Source: Aplysia californica
Taxonomy: Eukaryota > Mollusca > Gastropoda > Aplysiida > Aplysiidae
Reading direction: 5' to 3'
Assembly: GCF_000002075.1 (NCBI RefSeq)
Contig: NW_004797879.1
Span: forward strand, 158,927-222,926
DNA length: 64,000 nucleotides
A model generated the notes under the pieces. It saw nothing but the letters and a program-made list of their open reading frames with translations, did not search any database and was not told the origin of the DNA. Shown in pieces: positions 1-11,442 of the stretch (positions are counted from its first letter, which is position 1; the number at the start of each line of letters is the position of its first letter). The position numbers and the translations under genes are program-made.

Positions 1-1822
1 GGTTATCAAAATTTCGGACAAAATTGGATTCTCAATTGTAGTCACAGAAAGTATGATTTTTATCAGATAAAAACAAGCTTCTGCTGATGCGTAAATGTGT
101 CATGACATGATGGAATTAAACGCTCGTCTATTTTTAGGCATGTATATATGGAGTTGTTGGTATCATCCAATAGCCTGTCTTGCTTTTGACTTTGATGAAG
201 AAAAAAAATGCTCATCAATTTTTTAAAGTCAAATGCGCAGGTATTGTTTCGACCTTTTTGATGTTTTTGATGATTTTTATTTGCACTATATTACACTATT
301 CTTAATTGCACAGTAATTTCCGTGCTGTGGACCAATCTGTGGGGATTTGGGGGGGGGCTGAGGTAATCTTAAAATCGGCGGGGTTGCAGGCTTCTATTGT
401 TCGTATGATTTGATGTTTTGCAATTTAGTTTGAAATTTTCTCGAAAATAATTGATTTGCGACAGTTTTAGTGTCCATATCAATCATGTGATCTGCAGCCT
501 GTTTGTTCCCCAAAAGCAGTACATCTGTGTGCGGGATTGAAAGTAAAAATTTGCCATTTAAGTCTTAGTTGTAGCGTAGTGTGTTAGTAGTTGCCAGTTG
601 CTGATACTTCTTGTTTTCATTGCTGTCCCTGAGGTTAGAAAATGTGTGGTTGAGAAACTTCTTCCTCATGCATGATATGGTTGAACTGGTTTTCTTGTTA
701 AAATGTGAAATGTTTTTATCTTGTTTGAATGAAGTATTACACTCAGTGATCATGTCATCAATGTAAAACTTATATACTTGTATGGGATAGAGCGCTGTAT
801 AAGATAATAAATGCATCTATTAACTTATTATTTAATTATATTTGTGAAAGTTCGTCACTTTGGGCGCCTAAATCTCCCTAACCACTTAACTTTCAAATTT
901 GAAAATATTAACGGTGGTTCAGAATCATTTAAATGGTGCACAGCATATTAAGGAGTCTGAAGTCACTGTAGTTCGCTTTTCAATTTTTCATTAGTTTCGT
1001 TTAGATCTAATCTTGCGAAAGTCTGTCTTCTAAGAAGCCAATGTAAACAAGTGAGGCTTCCGTTCACATGCAGTGCGCACTGGTCCCACAATGACTTGAC
1101 GATCGATTCTTTTGAGTCGGTTCATTGAAGGGAGGTACTCAGCTAGTTGTTATTATTTGCAACTGAAGGAGGTGGGATTACCTGGTGTGGGAGAGGTAGA
1201 ATTAGCAAGAAAATTGCCGTAAAAGTTGTGTGACATCTAAAGTTTGAGTGCCCTTGATAACTACAAATTTACATTTTTTTGTGCTTTGATCAATGTCTTT
1301 CAGTAAAATCCGACATAGACATAACAGGTGGAAAGCAAAAATGAATTAAATATAATGTAATAGATTTTGCCCAATGGGCAGAAAAAGGCTGACGAGTAGT
1401 TGGTTTCACCACAATGCCACATTATTTGTGCAAAGTGAGGCGTGTGTTGTGAACTGATACTCCTATTATGGCTCCAACAGGAAAGAGATTATTTTTTTTA
1501 ATAACTTAACTGTTACTTATTGATCAAGGATTTAGGATGCTTTCATCTTGCACAAGAAAGTTAAGTTTTTAGTTCATGGATTCAGGCAGTCTTAAAAGTG
1601 TCCAAGTCACACAGTTTATCAACTTTTACTTTGTGCTCAAAAGTATTACCTCTCTATTTCCTATTTGTTACAACTTGTTTGTAAATGAAAGCAATATTAC
1701 TTTGCCCTAAGGATGCGTACAGAAAGAAAGATTGCAAAAGTTGAGCGAAGGTCAATTGGAACATGCCTTACACTGCAGAAATGAATTATAACGCGAAACA
1801 GATCTGCATTCTTTCCCCCCAG
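1..1822. other. Upstream flank and 5' intron of the Rac-like gene
   Basis: No coding exon is seen here. The stretch holds two parts of a MITE-C copy (about 97-240 and 1145-1421) and otherwise AT-rich unique-looking sequence. The first coding exon of the downstream GTPase starts at a 3' splice site, so a non-coding first exon and promoter should lie in this stretch or just outside the window; I could not fix their position. Confidence 0.5.
97..1421 (+). mobile_element. MITE-C copy 1, split
   Basis: The left end (from 97, TGTCATGACATGATGGAATT) and the right end (about 1385-1421, GACGAG...TTTCACCACAATGCCAC) match the inverted ends of the other MITE-C copies. Internal sequence matching copy 2 runs to about 235 and resumes near 1150. 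About 0.9 kb between these points has no counterpart in copy 2 and is either an insertion or a lost internal part. Confidence 0.5.
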
Positions 1823-1893
1823 CCGGGGCAGTCTGACAGACACAAGGTTGAGAGGGTTACGGACGAGGACAGGAGCAGAACGGAGGCATCACC
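1823..1893 (+). other. 5' UTR part of the Rac-like gene exon
   Basis: A pyrimidine tract followed by AG at 1821-1822 marks a 3' splice site, so the exon probably begins at 1823 and carries about 71 nt of 5' UTR before the ATG. The ATG at 1894 has the context CACCATG. A second in-frame ATG at 1903 is possible but would remove only three residues. Confidence 0.6.
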
Positions 1894-2018
1894 ATGACGG
1901 ACATGGCGCAGGGCCGACCCATCAAGTGTGTGGTGGTGGGGGACGGGACAGTGGGAAAGACGTGCATGCTCATTTCCTACACCACCGACAGCTTCCCTGG
2001 GGAGTATGTCCCCACAGT
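1894..2018 (+). CDS. Mtl-like GTPase, coding exon 1
   Basis: Encodes residues 1-41 and two bases of Val42: the N-terminus, P-loop and switch I up to PTV. The donor is a strong GTGAGT directly after the split codon (ACAGT|gtgagt). Confidence 0.95.
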
Positions 2019-5000
2019 GTGAGTATTCTTTTCTTATTTTTCAAAGGTTCATCTGTAAATTTAAAAAATCGAACAAAAATGTTTGATGGGTTTTTTAAAG
2101 TCCATTTTTTACCTGCTTTACCCATTTTGGTGTTTCTACATAGTGTGTAGACTTGCTTTGGGGGGGGCAATGGTAATTTTCATACTTAAATGGGTGTTGC
2201 ATTATGCCCAAATTACAAATTACACCCTGCCATTTTTTATTTTTTTTTAAACTAAAGACCTAAATGAGAATGAAGAATACACTTGTATAGATGAATACGG
2301 CTCATCCACAGCATCGGGGGCTGTTTTATAATTTGTGACGAAGTGTTGAGCAATGGCCATCTGTGGTTTTGCGTTGGTGAAATACAGTGGTCGCATCTGT
2401 ATTGAATAGGTTATCATTTTACACAGTGCTGTTGTATTTTTTTAAGCACGGGAGGGGGGGAGGGGAGGGGTGGAAAGTGGCTGTACTATACAGGTGGCCA
2501 TTATGACAGGTTCGACTGTATTTGTGTTCTTATATGATATGATTTACTTTGAGCATTTGTTTTTGTTTACCATGATTTGCATTGTAAATATCAAGCAGTG
2601 GATGCAAGCAAGTAGTTTAGGACCTCCCCACCCCCATGAAGGTGTTACTTCTTTTCCCTTTGTTGTGTCTGCATGATATGTCTAACCTTCTCATGCACTT
2701 AATTCTAAATGGCCATTATTTGGTTGATGTGCTTTGCTTAACTGAAGCTCAGGCTGCTGGTGGGTGCTGTAGGTTTGGTTGTCATTTTTTAAAAATTTTA
2801 CTATTTTCTTCCCCCTGTATAACAACCTTTGACGGAACTTAAATGTAATTCTTTTTTTTTTTTTGCTCTCGAATTGTAATTGTCAGTTCACATAATGTAT
2901 GGCAATTCCTTGTTTATGCCTTCAGTTGAATCAATACATTTCTTTGCTGTCTATAATTCTGTGGGGTTTGGGAGGCTTTTCCTTTGATTTATGTTTGCTA
3001 CCCTAGACTTCAAATATATTAAAATATTCAAGACAATTTTAACTGAATGCACTATGCACTCAAAAGACAAATTGTGTGCTCAGGAACCAACTTTTGTCTC
3101 GTGTCATATTTGCGGGTGTGTCCTCCAAGCTTGAGTTTTTGTAAAACTTGGAGGTGTTGGACCCCAAAATATGATGTAGTCTTAAGAGATGTCTATTACA
3201 CACTTTAGTTTTCAGTATCACAAAAGGCTACCTGTTTTAAAATTTTATAAAAGAGAGTATGTGATGTCACTTCTCTGTGTCTTCTTGATTCAATTAGCTT
3301 GTTTATTTTAGCATGTAAAACAGATTTGTTCTTATTCAAAAGAGATCAAAAACAGTTCTTAATGCTGTGTTAGTGGGTGGTTGGCGGGTGTTCTGGTGTG
3401 ATTTTCTTCTTCTTTCCTATCAAACGTATATCATCCTGATCTCTCCTCCTCCTTTTTTGTGTTTGTTACTCTCTTGTAACACCTCTAATCTTCTGCACTT
3501 ATATAACCTTATTGTGTTGCAGGTCCCGTAGAACTCTTACTAATTTTTAAAAAACTAATGTTGTGTTGATGTGTCCAGGTTTGACAACTACACGGCGAAC
3601 ATGATGGTGGACGGAGTGCCGGTCAGTCTGGGGCTGTGGGACACGGCGGGACAGGAAGATTATGACAGACTACGTCCTCTCAGTTATCCCCAGGTAAGGC
3701 ATTTTTTTTGTTTTGTTGTTCTTTGTAATAAAGCGATGCAATCTTTCGGAAGTTTTCCTTCCTGCCCTCTCAGTGGGTTTACGAGTTGTAGTGTGGTTGC
3801 AGTTTCAAGCTGTCAAGTGTCTCACACAGGTTTTTTGAAGCTTTCACAGAAAGTCTATCTGACAGTGAGTGAAGCATTTCTTTCACCTTACATTGCAGCA
3901 ATGATTGCACAGGACTTAACGAAGTTATTCATGGGATCAATTGCGGAGAAGAAAGTTTGACTTTTTAAGAATGCAAATAAGGGGGAAGAACTCATTTTTT
4001 GTAAGTGCTTGATTTGTCTGGTTATTCATGCTGTTCTGTTCTGTAAGAATTTATGACTGTGTGAATTCATCAATGTGTGCGAATGTGTCTGGGTAAGCTT
4101 TGTGGGATTGTCTTTACTCAAGAATGTACTGGAGAGAGAGAGAGAGAAAGAAAGAGGATTACTATAGGAGCTGTGCGCTTATATGTTCTTTGTATTATTG
4201 TACAGCGCTTTGAGCACTTCTTTGTGGAAATGCGCTATATAAATGCAATTTATTTATTTATTTATTTATTTATTCTACTGGACTCTTAATATACTAAAAA
4301 TGAATTGTGAAAATGAACATCTCAATTGTGAAACTGAGAAAAGTTGAAGATTGTTGTAACCATTGTTGTCTTTGTTTCCCTTTGCAGACGGATGTGTTCC
4401 TGATTTGTTTTAGTGTTGTGAGTCCTTCGTCGTACGAAAATGTCTTAACAAAGTGGAATCCAGAGATCAAGCACCACTGTCCCGAGGCTCCTGTATTAGT
4501 AGTAGGTGAGTCTGCTGTGATTGTGAGCTGTTTCATTGTACGACCCAGCCAGGATTCTGTCTGTGTTTCCTTTTTCCTGCACTAACTGCCCATTGTTGTG
4601 TTAATATGATTCTGTTTGCTCAAACAAGCAAAGAGATCTGTTTTGGTCGTCAAAGTTTTGTAACTTCCAGAGCCTGAGAGTCCTTGGAAATTGAAAATTG
4701 TCATTTTTGTGTCTTTATTCAAAGTACCGGATTATATTTGTGAAAGGTCTTTTTTCTTATTGGACACCCATATCGTCATGGTCATAACACAATTGGCCAA
4801 GTCATTCTTATTTCAGGTTTTGTAGTCTTTGATATGATAAAAATGTGTCACGACATGGTGGAATCAGGCGCTTGTCAATTTTTTAGGCATATGGGGTTAC
4901 TGGTATCATCTTAAAGCCTGTTTATTTGCCTTCCTTTTGGGGAAAAAAAATATCCAATTATTCTGAATAAAAGTCGAAATGTTTGCAATTGAAGGAGGTC

Positions 5001-8000
5001 AGGGATGCCTTGTTTCAGGGGTAAAATTGCCAAGGAAATGGCCGTCAAAGTTTGGTAACTTTCACGCCAGAGAGTCCTTGGAAACTGAAAATTGTCATTT
5101 TTGTGCCTTTATTCAATATTTTTCAGTAAAATCCACACAAAATTGTGTTTTTAAATTGATGTTAAAGGTTTGGAGCCAAAAACAGAAAATTAGAAAAAAA
5201 ATGGCCCATCTTCCAAAAAGTTCGTTATTTTGACGAGCGCCTGATTTCACCCCGATGCCTCGCAAATGCTTGTAACTTGTTTGATATCATCAGTATAGCT
5301 GGGTTTTGTTTCCTTGTACTAAAATTCTTATTATTGAGGCATTTTCGATTCGGCGGGTGGTTCGAGGATGCCACTGGTGGTCCTACTTTATTTCTTTCCC
5401 TCTGTTGTTTCATTCTATCTGTTTTGCTTCTTCTTCCGAGCAATGTATGACCAATAAAGTGTTGATGTGCTTCTGTTTACTCAAAGTCAAGACATTTTCA
5501 CTTTTGCACAAGAGGTAAAGTGTGTGTATGTATTTATAAGTTTTCTCAAAACAGCAAAAAATGTCTTATGCAAATGTGTTTGACGATGGCGATAATGAAG
5601 AGTAGTATCCTCTTTATCAGAAAAGGATGCTGATTTGTGAAAGGTCTTATTTTTAGACCAATAAGCGAACATGAAAAAATTAGAAACCATATGGATCACT
5701 TTGTTTGCTTATTCATCAGCTGATGGTTGCAAGGTGCTATTGCAGGTCTAATTTCTTCACTATTCCTCATTGGTTTGTTTCTATCTGTCTGTCTTGCTTT
5801 TTCCGGGCACTGAATAAGTGCATCAATGTGCTTTTCTTTAATCAAACAATGAAACAACAACAAAAATAAGCTTCTTGTCAAGGTTTGAAGAAATTGCATA
5901 GCTGCAGTGCTCGGGATTTTTCTGGTCTGTAAGTGGTAACAGAATGCTAGTCATGAGCCAAGTTACTCATTTTGTCAGCATGCCTCACCAATGATACTGA
6001 TCACATTTAATACAAAAATATATGTTCCTTTTAATGATTTTTACTTTGAAATACCTTGTTTCCAGGTACAAAAATAGATCTTAGAGAAAATAAGGAAGCC
6101 ATCGGGAGTCTTACAGCTCAAGGCCTGAATCCGGTCAAGCGAGAGCAAGGGATCAAACTAGCCAACAAGATACGGGCTGTCAAGTACATGGAGTGTTCTG
6201 CCCTTACTCAGCGGGGGCTCAAGCAGGTGAGACAATCAGCAGCAACCTTTTCCTTTAGGGTAATATAGTGTAGTGCAAACTGTCTGCGTGGGTGGTTGGC
6301 GGGTGCTCTGGTGTGGTTTGCTTCTTCTTTGCGATCAAACATCTATCGTCCTTATCTCCCCCTTGTTCTTTTTTTATGTTTGTTTCTCTCTTGTAACACC
6401 TCTAATCTTCTGGCGCTCATGTGACCTTATGCAGTTGCGAGCTCCGTAAAACCTCTACTAAAACAAACTGGCTGCTATTTGCAAACCAAATGCAGCCCTC
6501 TGCAAAGATTTGTGTGGTTGGCAGAAACATTCAGTCAAGTTAAAAGTAAACAAGATTTGAAATCAATCGATTTCTCTGTAAAAGTGATCACATTTGTCAA
6601 TATGATTGAGCTGATATTTATTTGCATTTGTAATGAAGCACTTTACATTTTGCATTTCCTTATTAAAAGGAAAGAAAGATTACTTATAGTGCCGTAAAAA
6701 ATTTGTGGCTCAACTTATCTTCAAATATCTCTTTATCGGGTGAATCAATGTCACCCATACTTTCGACAGCAGTTTGTATTAATTTGTCTTAACTTGATCA
6801 TATTTTTCCACAACAGTTGAGGCTACATTGATATTAAATAAACTTTCCTTTATAAATTAATATTGAATTATATACATCTCCGTCACATGGAAAATTGGAT
6901 TGTTCACAGTACTTCCCGCTTCTAACACACATTTGTGAGGCAACGTGGTGAAATCAGGTGCTTGTCAAAATAATAAAAACAAAGAAACAGGCTTTTTTCC
7001 ACCAGTTTGGCAATATTAAATGAAATTTTGTTTTTTAGCTCAACACCTTTTATGTCCATATAATAACACATTTTGGTGTGTATTTGACTGAAAACGCTGA
7101 TTAAAGGCACAGAATATGTAATTTTTCAATTTTCATGGACTCTCAAGCCATTGAAGTTACTTAACTTTGGCGGCCATTTTCTCACTAATTTTACCTATGA
7201 AACAAGGCGACCCCACCTCATTCAATTGCAAATATCTCAACCTCTACTCAAGATAGATGGGCATTTTAAAAAATCGAAAACAAGGCGAGTGAATAAGCTT
7301 TTAGATGATAGCAATAACTCAACATGCCGAAAAATTGACGAGCGCCTGATTCCACTGCGTTGTGACTCATTTTATATATGCATAGGGCCTACGTCACAGC
7401 TCGCCCAATGACACCGTTTAATGGCAAAACTTGTCACAATAAATTAATTTTATAATGAAAGCTTTTTGTGCACTAGATGATCTCAAAACGCGTTTAATAA
7501 GCATAATGTCGCATTGAGAAAAAAACAGACTTGCATTTAAAAGCGATATTACCCCAGCTGCAAACCTTTTAAAATCTAAAAACCACCCTCTGGGATTTTT
7601 GATTAGTATTTATTATGGAATTTTCTAGAATACAGCTAAAAGGACTTTATAAAAATATTGATCTGTTAAGACAAATTGTGACAAATCATGGCGCAAAAGC
7701 TGGAGAGTCCATGTTCAAGAGTTGAGGAAATATTTGACAATAGGTTACGTCACGAATTTTTGACCGCATTATAGTGCACTCTCTCCAGTTTTTTAAAATG
7801 TGGTCTTTTGATGTAGATGACCAAATCAAAGAGGCTGCTGATGGGGGGAAATTCACACAAACACACAATTCACACTCACAATACACAGGTACATATTTCA
7901 CACACACACACACAATTTTAATGATGTGGTGACAACAACTCCGCTTTTTTCTCCCTCCCATCCTTGTCATAGGTCTTTGATGAAGCCGTGAGGGCCGTGC

Positions 8001-8050
8001 TTCAGCCTCAGCCAATCAGGAGAAAGCAACACAAGTGCACCATGCTGTGA
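1894..8050 (+). CDS. Rac-family small GTPase, Mig-2/Mtl type (five coding exons)
   Basis: Predicted membrane-anchored molecular switch of the Rho family; relatives control actin, cell migration and axon guidance. Coding exons 1894-2018, 3579-3693, 4388-4505, 6066-6226 and 7973-8050 join in phase (597 nt) to a 198-residue protein, the usual Rho length. P-loop GDGTVGKT is at residues 16-23, switch I around Thr41, DTAGQE at 63-68 (catalytic Gln67), TKID at 121-124, CSAL at 163-166, then a basic tail (RRKQHK) and CaaX box CTML at 195-198; the final Leu predicts geranylgeranylation. Thr at P-loop position 19 (Ala in Rac1), the [13 protein letters not shown] start and [12 protein letters not shown] are as I recall them in Drosophila Mtl and nematode MIG-2, so I call this the Mtl/mig-2 orthologue rather than Rac1 or RhoG. 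All key residues are present and no break is seen. Introns carry SINE and MITE copies. Orthology rests on recalled sequences, not a search. Confidence 0.95.
3373..3556 (+). mobile_element. SINE-A copy 1
   Basis: Starts GTGGGTGGTTGGCGGGTG and ends in the family tail (CTTATATAACCTTATTGTG...CTTACTAA). Flanked by imperfect target duplications, AATGCTGTGTTA at 3361-3372 and AATGTTGTGTTG at 3557-3568. The second duplication lies 10 bp before exon 2 of the GTPase and supplies a candidate branch point (CTAAT). Confidence 0.8.
3579..3693 (+). CDS. Mtl-like GTPase, coding exon 2
   Basis: Completes Val42 and encodes residues 43-80, including switch II with [18 protein letters not shown]. Acceptor GTCCAG at 3573-3578, donor GTAAGG at 3694. 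A SINE-A copy ends 22 bp upstream. Confidence 0.95.
4070..4275 (+). repeat. LINE/SINE 3' tail fragment with (TTTA)n
   Basis: Contains a GA-rich patch, then TACAGCGCTTTGAGCAC and AATGCGCTATATAAATGC, an end motif shared by many animal retroposons, followed by a (TTTA)n tail at 4248-4274. It lies in the intron between exons 2 and 3 of the GTPase gene. The exact 5' limit and parent family are uncertain. Confidence 0.55.
4388..4505 (+). CDS. Mtl-like GTPase, coding exon 3
   Basis: Encodes residues 81-119 ([19 protein letters not shown] to APVLVV) and the first base of Gly120. Acceptor TTTGCAG, donor GTGAGT. This is the central beta-strand region leading to the TKID base-recognition motif of exon 4. 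Confidence 0.95.
4540..4630 (+). repeat. Repeat B fragment in GTPase intron
   Basis: Pyrimidine-rich run followed by CCTGCACTAACTGCCCATTG and TGCTCAAAC, matching the right half of the repeat-B consensus (GCACTAAATGACC...GATGTGC...ACTCAAAC). Divergent, no clear ends. Confidence 0.4.
4845..5263 (+). mobile_element. MITE-C copy 2
   Basis: About 420 bp with inverted ends: GTGTCACGACATGGTGGAAT at the left, and at the right the reverse complement of GCGAGGCATCGGGGTGAAAT. Both ends contain TCAGGCGCTYGTCAA. No long open frame, so non-autonomous. In the GTPase intron between exons 3 and 4. Confidence 0.75.
5350..5480 (+). repeat. Repeat B copy
   Basis: Head GGTGGTTCGAGGATGCC resembles a weak Pol III B box. 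Then a GGTCCTACTTT pyrimidine-rich body and the right-hand motif ATGACC...GTTGATGTGCTTCTG, TTTACTCAAA. Copies of the same layout recur at least eight times in the window, mostly on this strand. Confidence 0.55.
5720..5865 (+). repeat. Repeat B copy
   Basis: GGTTGCAAGGTGCTATTGCAGGTC head, pyrimidine-rich body with CTGTCTGTCTTGC, TTTTCCGGGCACTGAATAAG, then TCAATGTGCTTTTC and ATCAAAC. Matches the copies at 5350, 34385 and 36720. Intronic in the GTPase gene. Confidence 0.55.
6066..6226 (+). CDS. Mtl-like GTPase, coding exon 4
   Basis: Completes Gly120 and encodes residues 121-173: [11 protein letters not shown], the Rho insert helix region, and [11 protein letters not shown]. Acceptor TTTCCAG, donor GTGAGA. 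Confidence 0.95.
6288..6463 (+). mobile_element. SINE-A copy 2
   Basis: A 176-bp near-complete unit, GTGGGTGGTTGGCGGGTGCT to TACTAAAA. Flanked by 12-bp duplications CAAACTGTCTGC (6276-6287) and CAAACTGGCTGC (6464-6475), one mismatch. Tail GCGCTCATGTGACCTTATGC is the segment shared with the tRNA-headed SINE at 50154. Confidence 0.88.
6700..7735 (+). repeat. Repeat D copy 1, interrupted by MITE-C
   Basis: Outside 6935-7367 this stretch aligns with 58317-59062: shared blocks include TCACCC.TACTTT, CATATTTTTCCACAACAGTTGA, the ACTTCCCGCTTCT block and the right end GAGGAAATATTTG. Copy 2 lacks the MITE and so shows the empty site. Moderately diverged; family unknown. Confidence 0.6.
6935..7367 (+). 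mobile_element. MITE-C copy 3
   Basis: 433 bp with inverted ends GTGAGGCAACGTGGTGAAAT and (reverse complement) GTCACAACGCAGTGGAATCA. The interior is close to copy 4 at 8909, including TTTGGCGGCCATTTTCTCAC. Inserted in repeat D; CATTT on both sides is a possible short target duplication. Confidence 0.8.
7973..8050 (+). CDS. Mtl-like GTPase, coding exon 5
   Basis: Encodes residues 174-198, [19 protein letters not shown] then HKCTML, and the TGA stop at 8048-8050. Acceptor CATAG after a pyrimidine-rich run. This is the final helix, basic stretch and CaaX prenylation signal. Confidence 0.95.
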   Translation, partial: VFDEAVRAVLQPQPIRRKQHKCTML

Positions 8051-8908
8051 TGGGACGGCCAGTTTTTAACGTGTGAATGATGCAATTTGGCGTGAAAGTG
8101 TTGTGAATGATGGTTGTGAGTGGGACATGTTTGGGTTTGTTTTACATTTTTTTGATACACACTCTTGATCAGATAGCGAAATTTTCAGCTGCTGCCCCCT
8201 TTCAATGTATTATCAAAGTTTTAGACAAATTCCTTTCTAGGTTATCCTTTTGATTCCCTTATTTTAATAATAGCAGTAAATTATTGTGGGGGGGACCTAT
8301 GCATGAAACTGAGTTGTAGCAAACAAGGCATGAACAAAAAAAAACTAAAATAGGTTGGGGTCAAATGCCACAGCATGTTTTATGAGATGGCCTGTTTGGT
8401 TCCTATGACTTGTTTGTTTGTTCCTCCACACTTTATCCTAGGGTTGCTTTTGGTTTGTTTTTGTGGGTTTTTTTGGGGGGAGGGGGTTCCACACTCTTCA
8501 CACAGCAAGCCCCCCACTAGTGGGGTGAAGTCATTTGTAAGAAAGTGTCAACAGACAGCTCTTGCTTTTTTTCATTTTTGAGAACGTATTTCTCCAGGTG
8601 TTGTGTTGAAAAATGTAGGTTTATCGCTGGCCTATTGGGGATGATTTTTTTTAAGAAGCAAGGGGGTTTGGGGTCTGGGTTTTTTGGGGGGGGGGGTTTC
8701 TAAAGTCAGTTTCAACTCTGTCTCTAAAGAAATTAGTTCGCGACAGAGTGACACTGTTTTTAATGATGTAATGAACTATGACATAGTGTTATTATATTGC
8801 AAACTATATCCAATTCTATAGCAATTGGGAAAGACAAATCTAGTCAACTTGAATCATTAGGTTTTATTTAATTTCATAGATTTGGGTTGCCTTTTTTTAA
8901 ATATATAT

Positions 8909-9345
8909 GTGAGGCAGCGTGGTGGAATCAGGCTCTCGTCAAAATAATCAAAGTGAAGAAACTGGCATTTTTCCTCATATTTGTGAGTTTTAACTGAATT
9001 TTTGTTTTTTGGCTCAACAACTTTCATGTCCATTAAAGAACACATTTCTGTGTGGGTTTTACTGAAAAACGTTGATTAAAGGGGTTAAAAATGTAAATTT
9101 TCAGTTACCACAGACTCTTAAGCGAAGGAAATAACTGATCTTTGGCGGCCATTTTCTCACTGATTTTATCTCTGAAACCAGGTGGCCCCCACCTCCTTCA
9201 ATTGCAAATATCTCGATTTGTATTTAAGATAAATAGGCTATTTTTTTCCTTCCAAATAAAGGCAAGTGAACAAGCTCTAAGATGATATCAATAACTCTAC
9301 ATGCCCAAAAATTGACGAGAGCCTGATTCCACCACGTCGTGACAC
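8909..9345 (+). mobile_element. MITE-C copy 4
   Basis: About 437 bp, the best preserved family member. Left end GTGAGGCAGCGTGGTGGAAT and right end (reverse complement) GTGTCACGACGTGGTGGAAT; ATATAT lies on both sides. Same orientation and similar interior as copy 3. Confidence 0.82.
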
Positions 9346-10820
9346 ATATATAGTTGAAAAGAATCATTTCCTATTTTTGGACTATCGCGGAGATGTGAGG
9401 ACATCTATCAATTGCCACTAGTATAAAAAATATAATTTACCTTATGATTTTCCTCACTTCTGTTCTCTTGAAACGTTTTGTTTGTTTGTCTAGTAGTGGT
9501 GTTGTCTTGGATAGCTTGGGGGAGTTGGTCCATGAAGGTTACAGTTGGGATTTAGTAGTAATGTTGTTTTTCTGTCAACATATGGAGGAGGAGGGGGGGG
9601 GGACAGGAGATTCTTGCTCTTATTGGGGCTTTGTGATTTGTGTGTTCCAGAGTGGGTCACATTGTCAAAGACTTTCTTGTCTTCTATGAAATAAAAAGTT
9701 GTTAGTGGCTTTATTTCTCAGATGTCTGTGACCATTGGTTGTCAGGTAACCAGTTGATTTTTTATTCTATGTCTGAGCTTTGGACTTTGATCACAAGAAC
9801 GTCTGAAAGTCAGAAAAATTGTCATGAAAGTAAAAAATCAAGTTCTATTATATCTGAAAACGTGTGGATCTTTGTGAGCACAGTTTTGTAAGGAAGGATT
9901 TAGAGGTTTTTAGAATGCCCATAATGATAGTACCCTGTGTAAAGTATTAGGCCTCCTACAAATGCTCTTTGTCACTGTCGCATAAAGCTACACCTTCGTG
10001 AACTGACTCCCGTTACTGGTTCTGAGCTCTGCCACTTCTGGACTTGGTTATTTAGTTAATTCTAACCATTGTTGTGTGTAGTTGGTGAAGTTGCACGCAT
10101 GCACTATTTGCAAATTATTATTTTTTTCTTTTCTCTGACGTTTGTCAAGTGATTATAATGTAGCTTCTTCTGTTCAACTGATCAATGGCATTTTGTTGAT
10201 TTTTTTGTTTGTTTGTTTGTTGTATTGTGGACTTCAGTTAGAAACTTTTAGTGAGTCTGCAATTGTTTTATATCTCTTTAGCTTTGAGTTTAAGTTGTAG
10301 CGCTTTTTTGTTGGTCATCAAAGAAAGTTTTTATTTGTTTTTGACATGTTTGTGTTGACACTGCACTGGAAAACGGAGTGAAATGGAAAATTTCTTTCTG
10401 TGTTTACCGAGTGATATTGGACAAATGGACACGATCAGGGTGCTCTTGTGAATGGTCATGGAGGATTTGTACACTTCTGGACTTCGTGTCTGGAGGGGGG
10501 AGGGGAAGTGGTGTGAAAGTAGAAGTGACTTTCTACTACTACGACCTTCTGAAAAGAGCTTGTATAATTTGTCTCGTTTTCACAGTGGCTCCTGTATTTG
10601 GGCATTAGAGCTTATTACCATCCAGCAAACAGTTGCTGTGTCTGTATGCGCAGTCTCTTAACTAGTTCTTCAGTCAAGTTTTTAAAAAGAAATGAATGAT
10701 ATTTACCTCATGTTTACGCTACTTATTATGTTGTGCATGACTAAATTTTTGCAGGAACAGTTACGTATGATGTTTGGACGTGACGTGTGATTGACACAAG
10801 AGTGATCGGCCTTGTTTTAT

Positions 10821-10845
10821 TTATATATATATATATATATATATA
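10821..10845. repeat. (AT)n microsatellite
   Basis: About 12 AT units in the 3' flank of the GTPase gene. Confidence 0.9.
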
Positions 10846-11436
10846 CCACTTAGCTTGCGTGTGATGTGGGAGGAGAATGATTTTGTTGTTGATGTGTTTT
10901 GTCCAGACTCAAGTATATATGAGACTATCTCATCATTTACATGTTGCATTGTATACTGCCCTAGGGAAGCCTTCAGAACTGCCCAGATGTCTTACAGTAA
11001 TGGTTGCTTACTTTTGCCCCCCCCCCCCCTGTTATTATATTCACCGTTATCATTTACTGTAATTCTTTCACTCGGCTGCAGGCAATTTGTTTTTGAACAA
11101 ATGTAGTGTATGATGTGCATACGGCGGTGGTCTTGTCGGCGTGTCGCTTTTCTGGTGGTAACGTGAAGACTTGCCTTGCATGGTCCTATTTTCTTTGCCT
11201 TTTCAAAGTGTTCTATTTTTAGAGCAAGCTTTATCGCGTCTGCTTGCTGTGTGTTCACACATCACTTCAGTCTTGGCACGGGTATTCTTGTTACTTATAC
11301 TGTAAACCTTTTGTGAACACAAGTGCCAAAATCTGAAAGATAAGTCACTTTTTGGGTGGGGACCTCTAGATAATGTGCGTTAAATGTGTCTTCTTTTTGT
11401 TCTGACTTATGTACTGATTATAGCCTGTGAAGGGTC

Positions 11437-11442
11437 AATAAA
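11437..11442 (+). terminator. Candidate polyadenylation signal
   Basis: Canonical AATAAA, followed within 30 bp by GT-rich sequence. One of several candidates for the end of the GTPase transcript. Confidence 0.35.
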
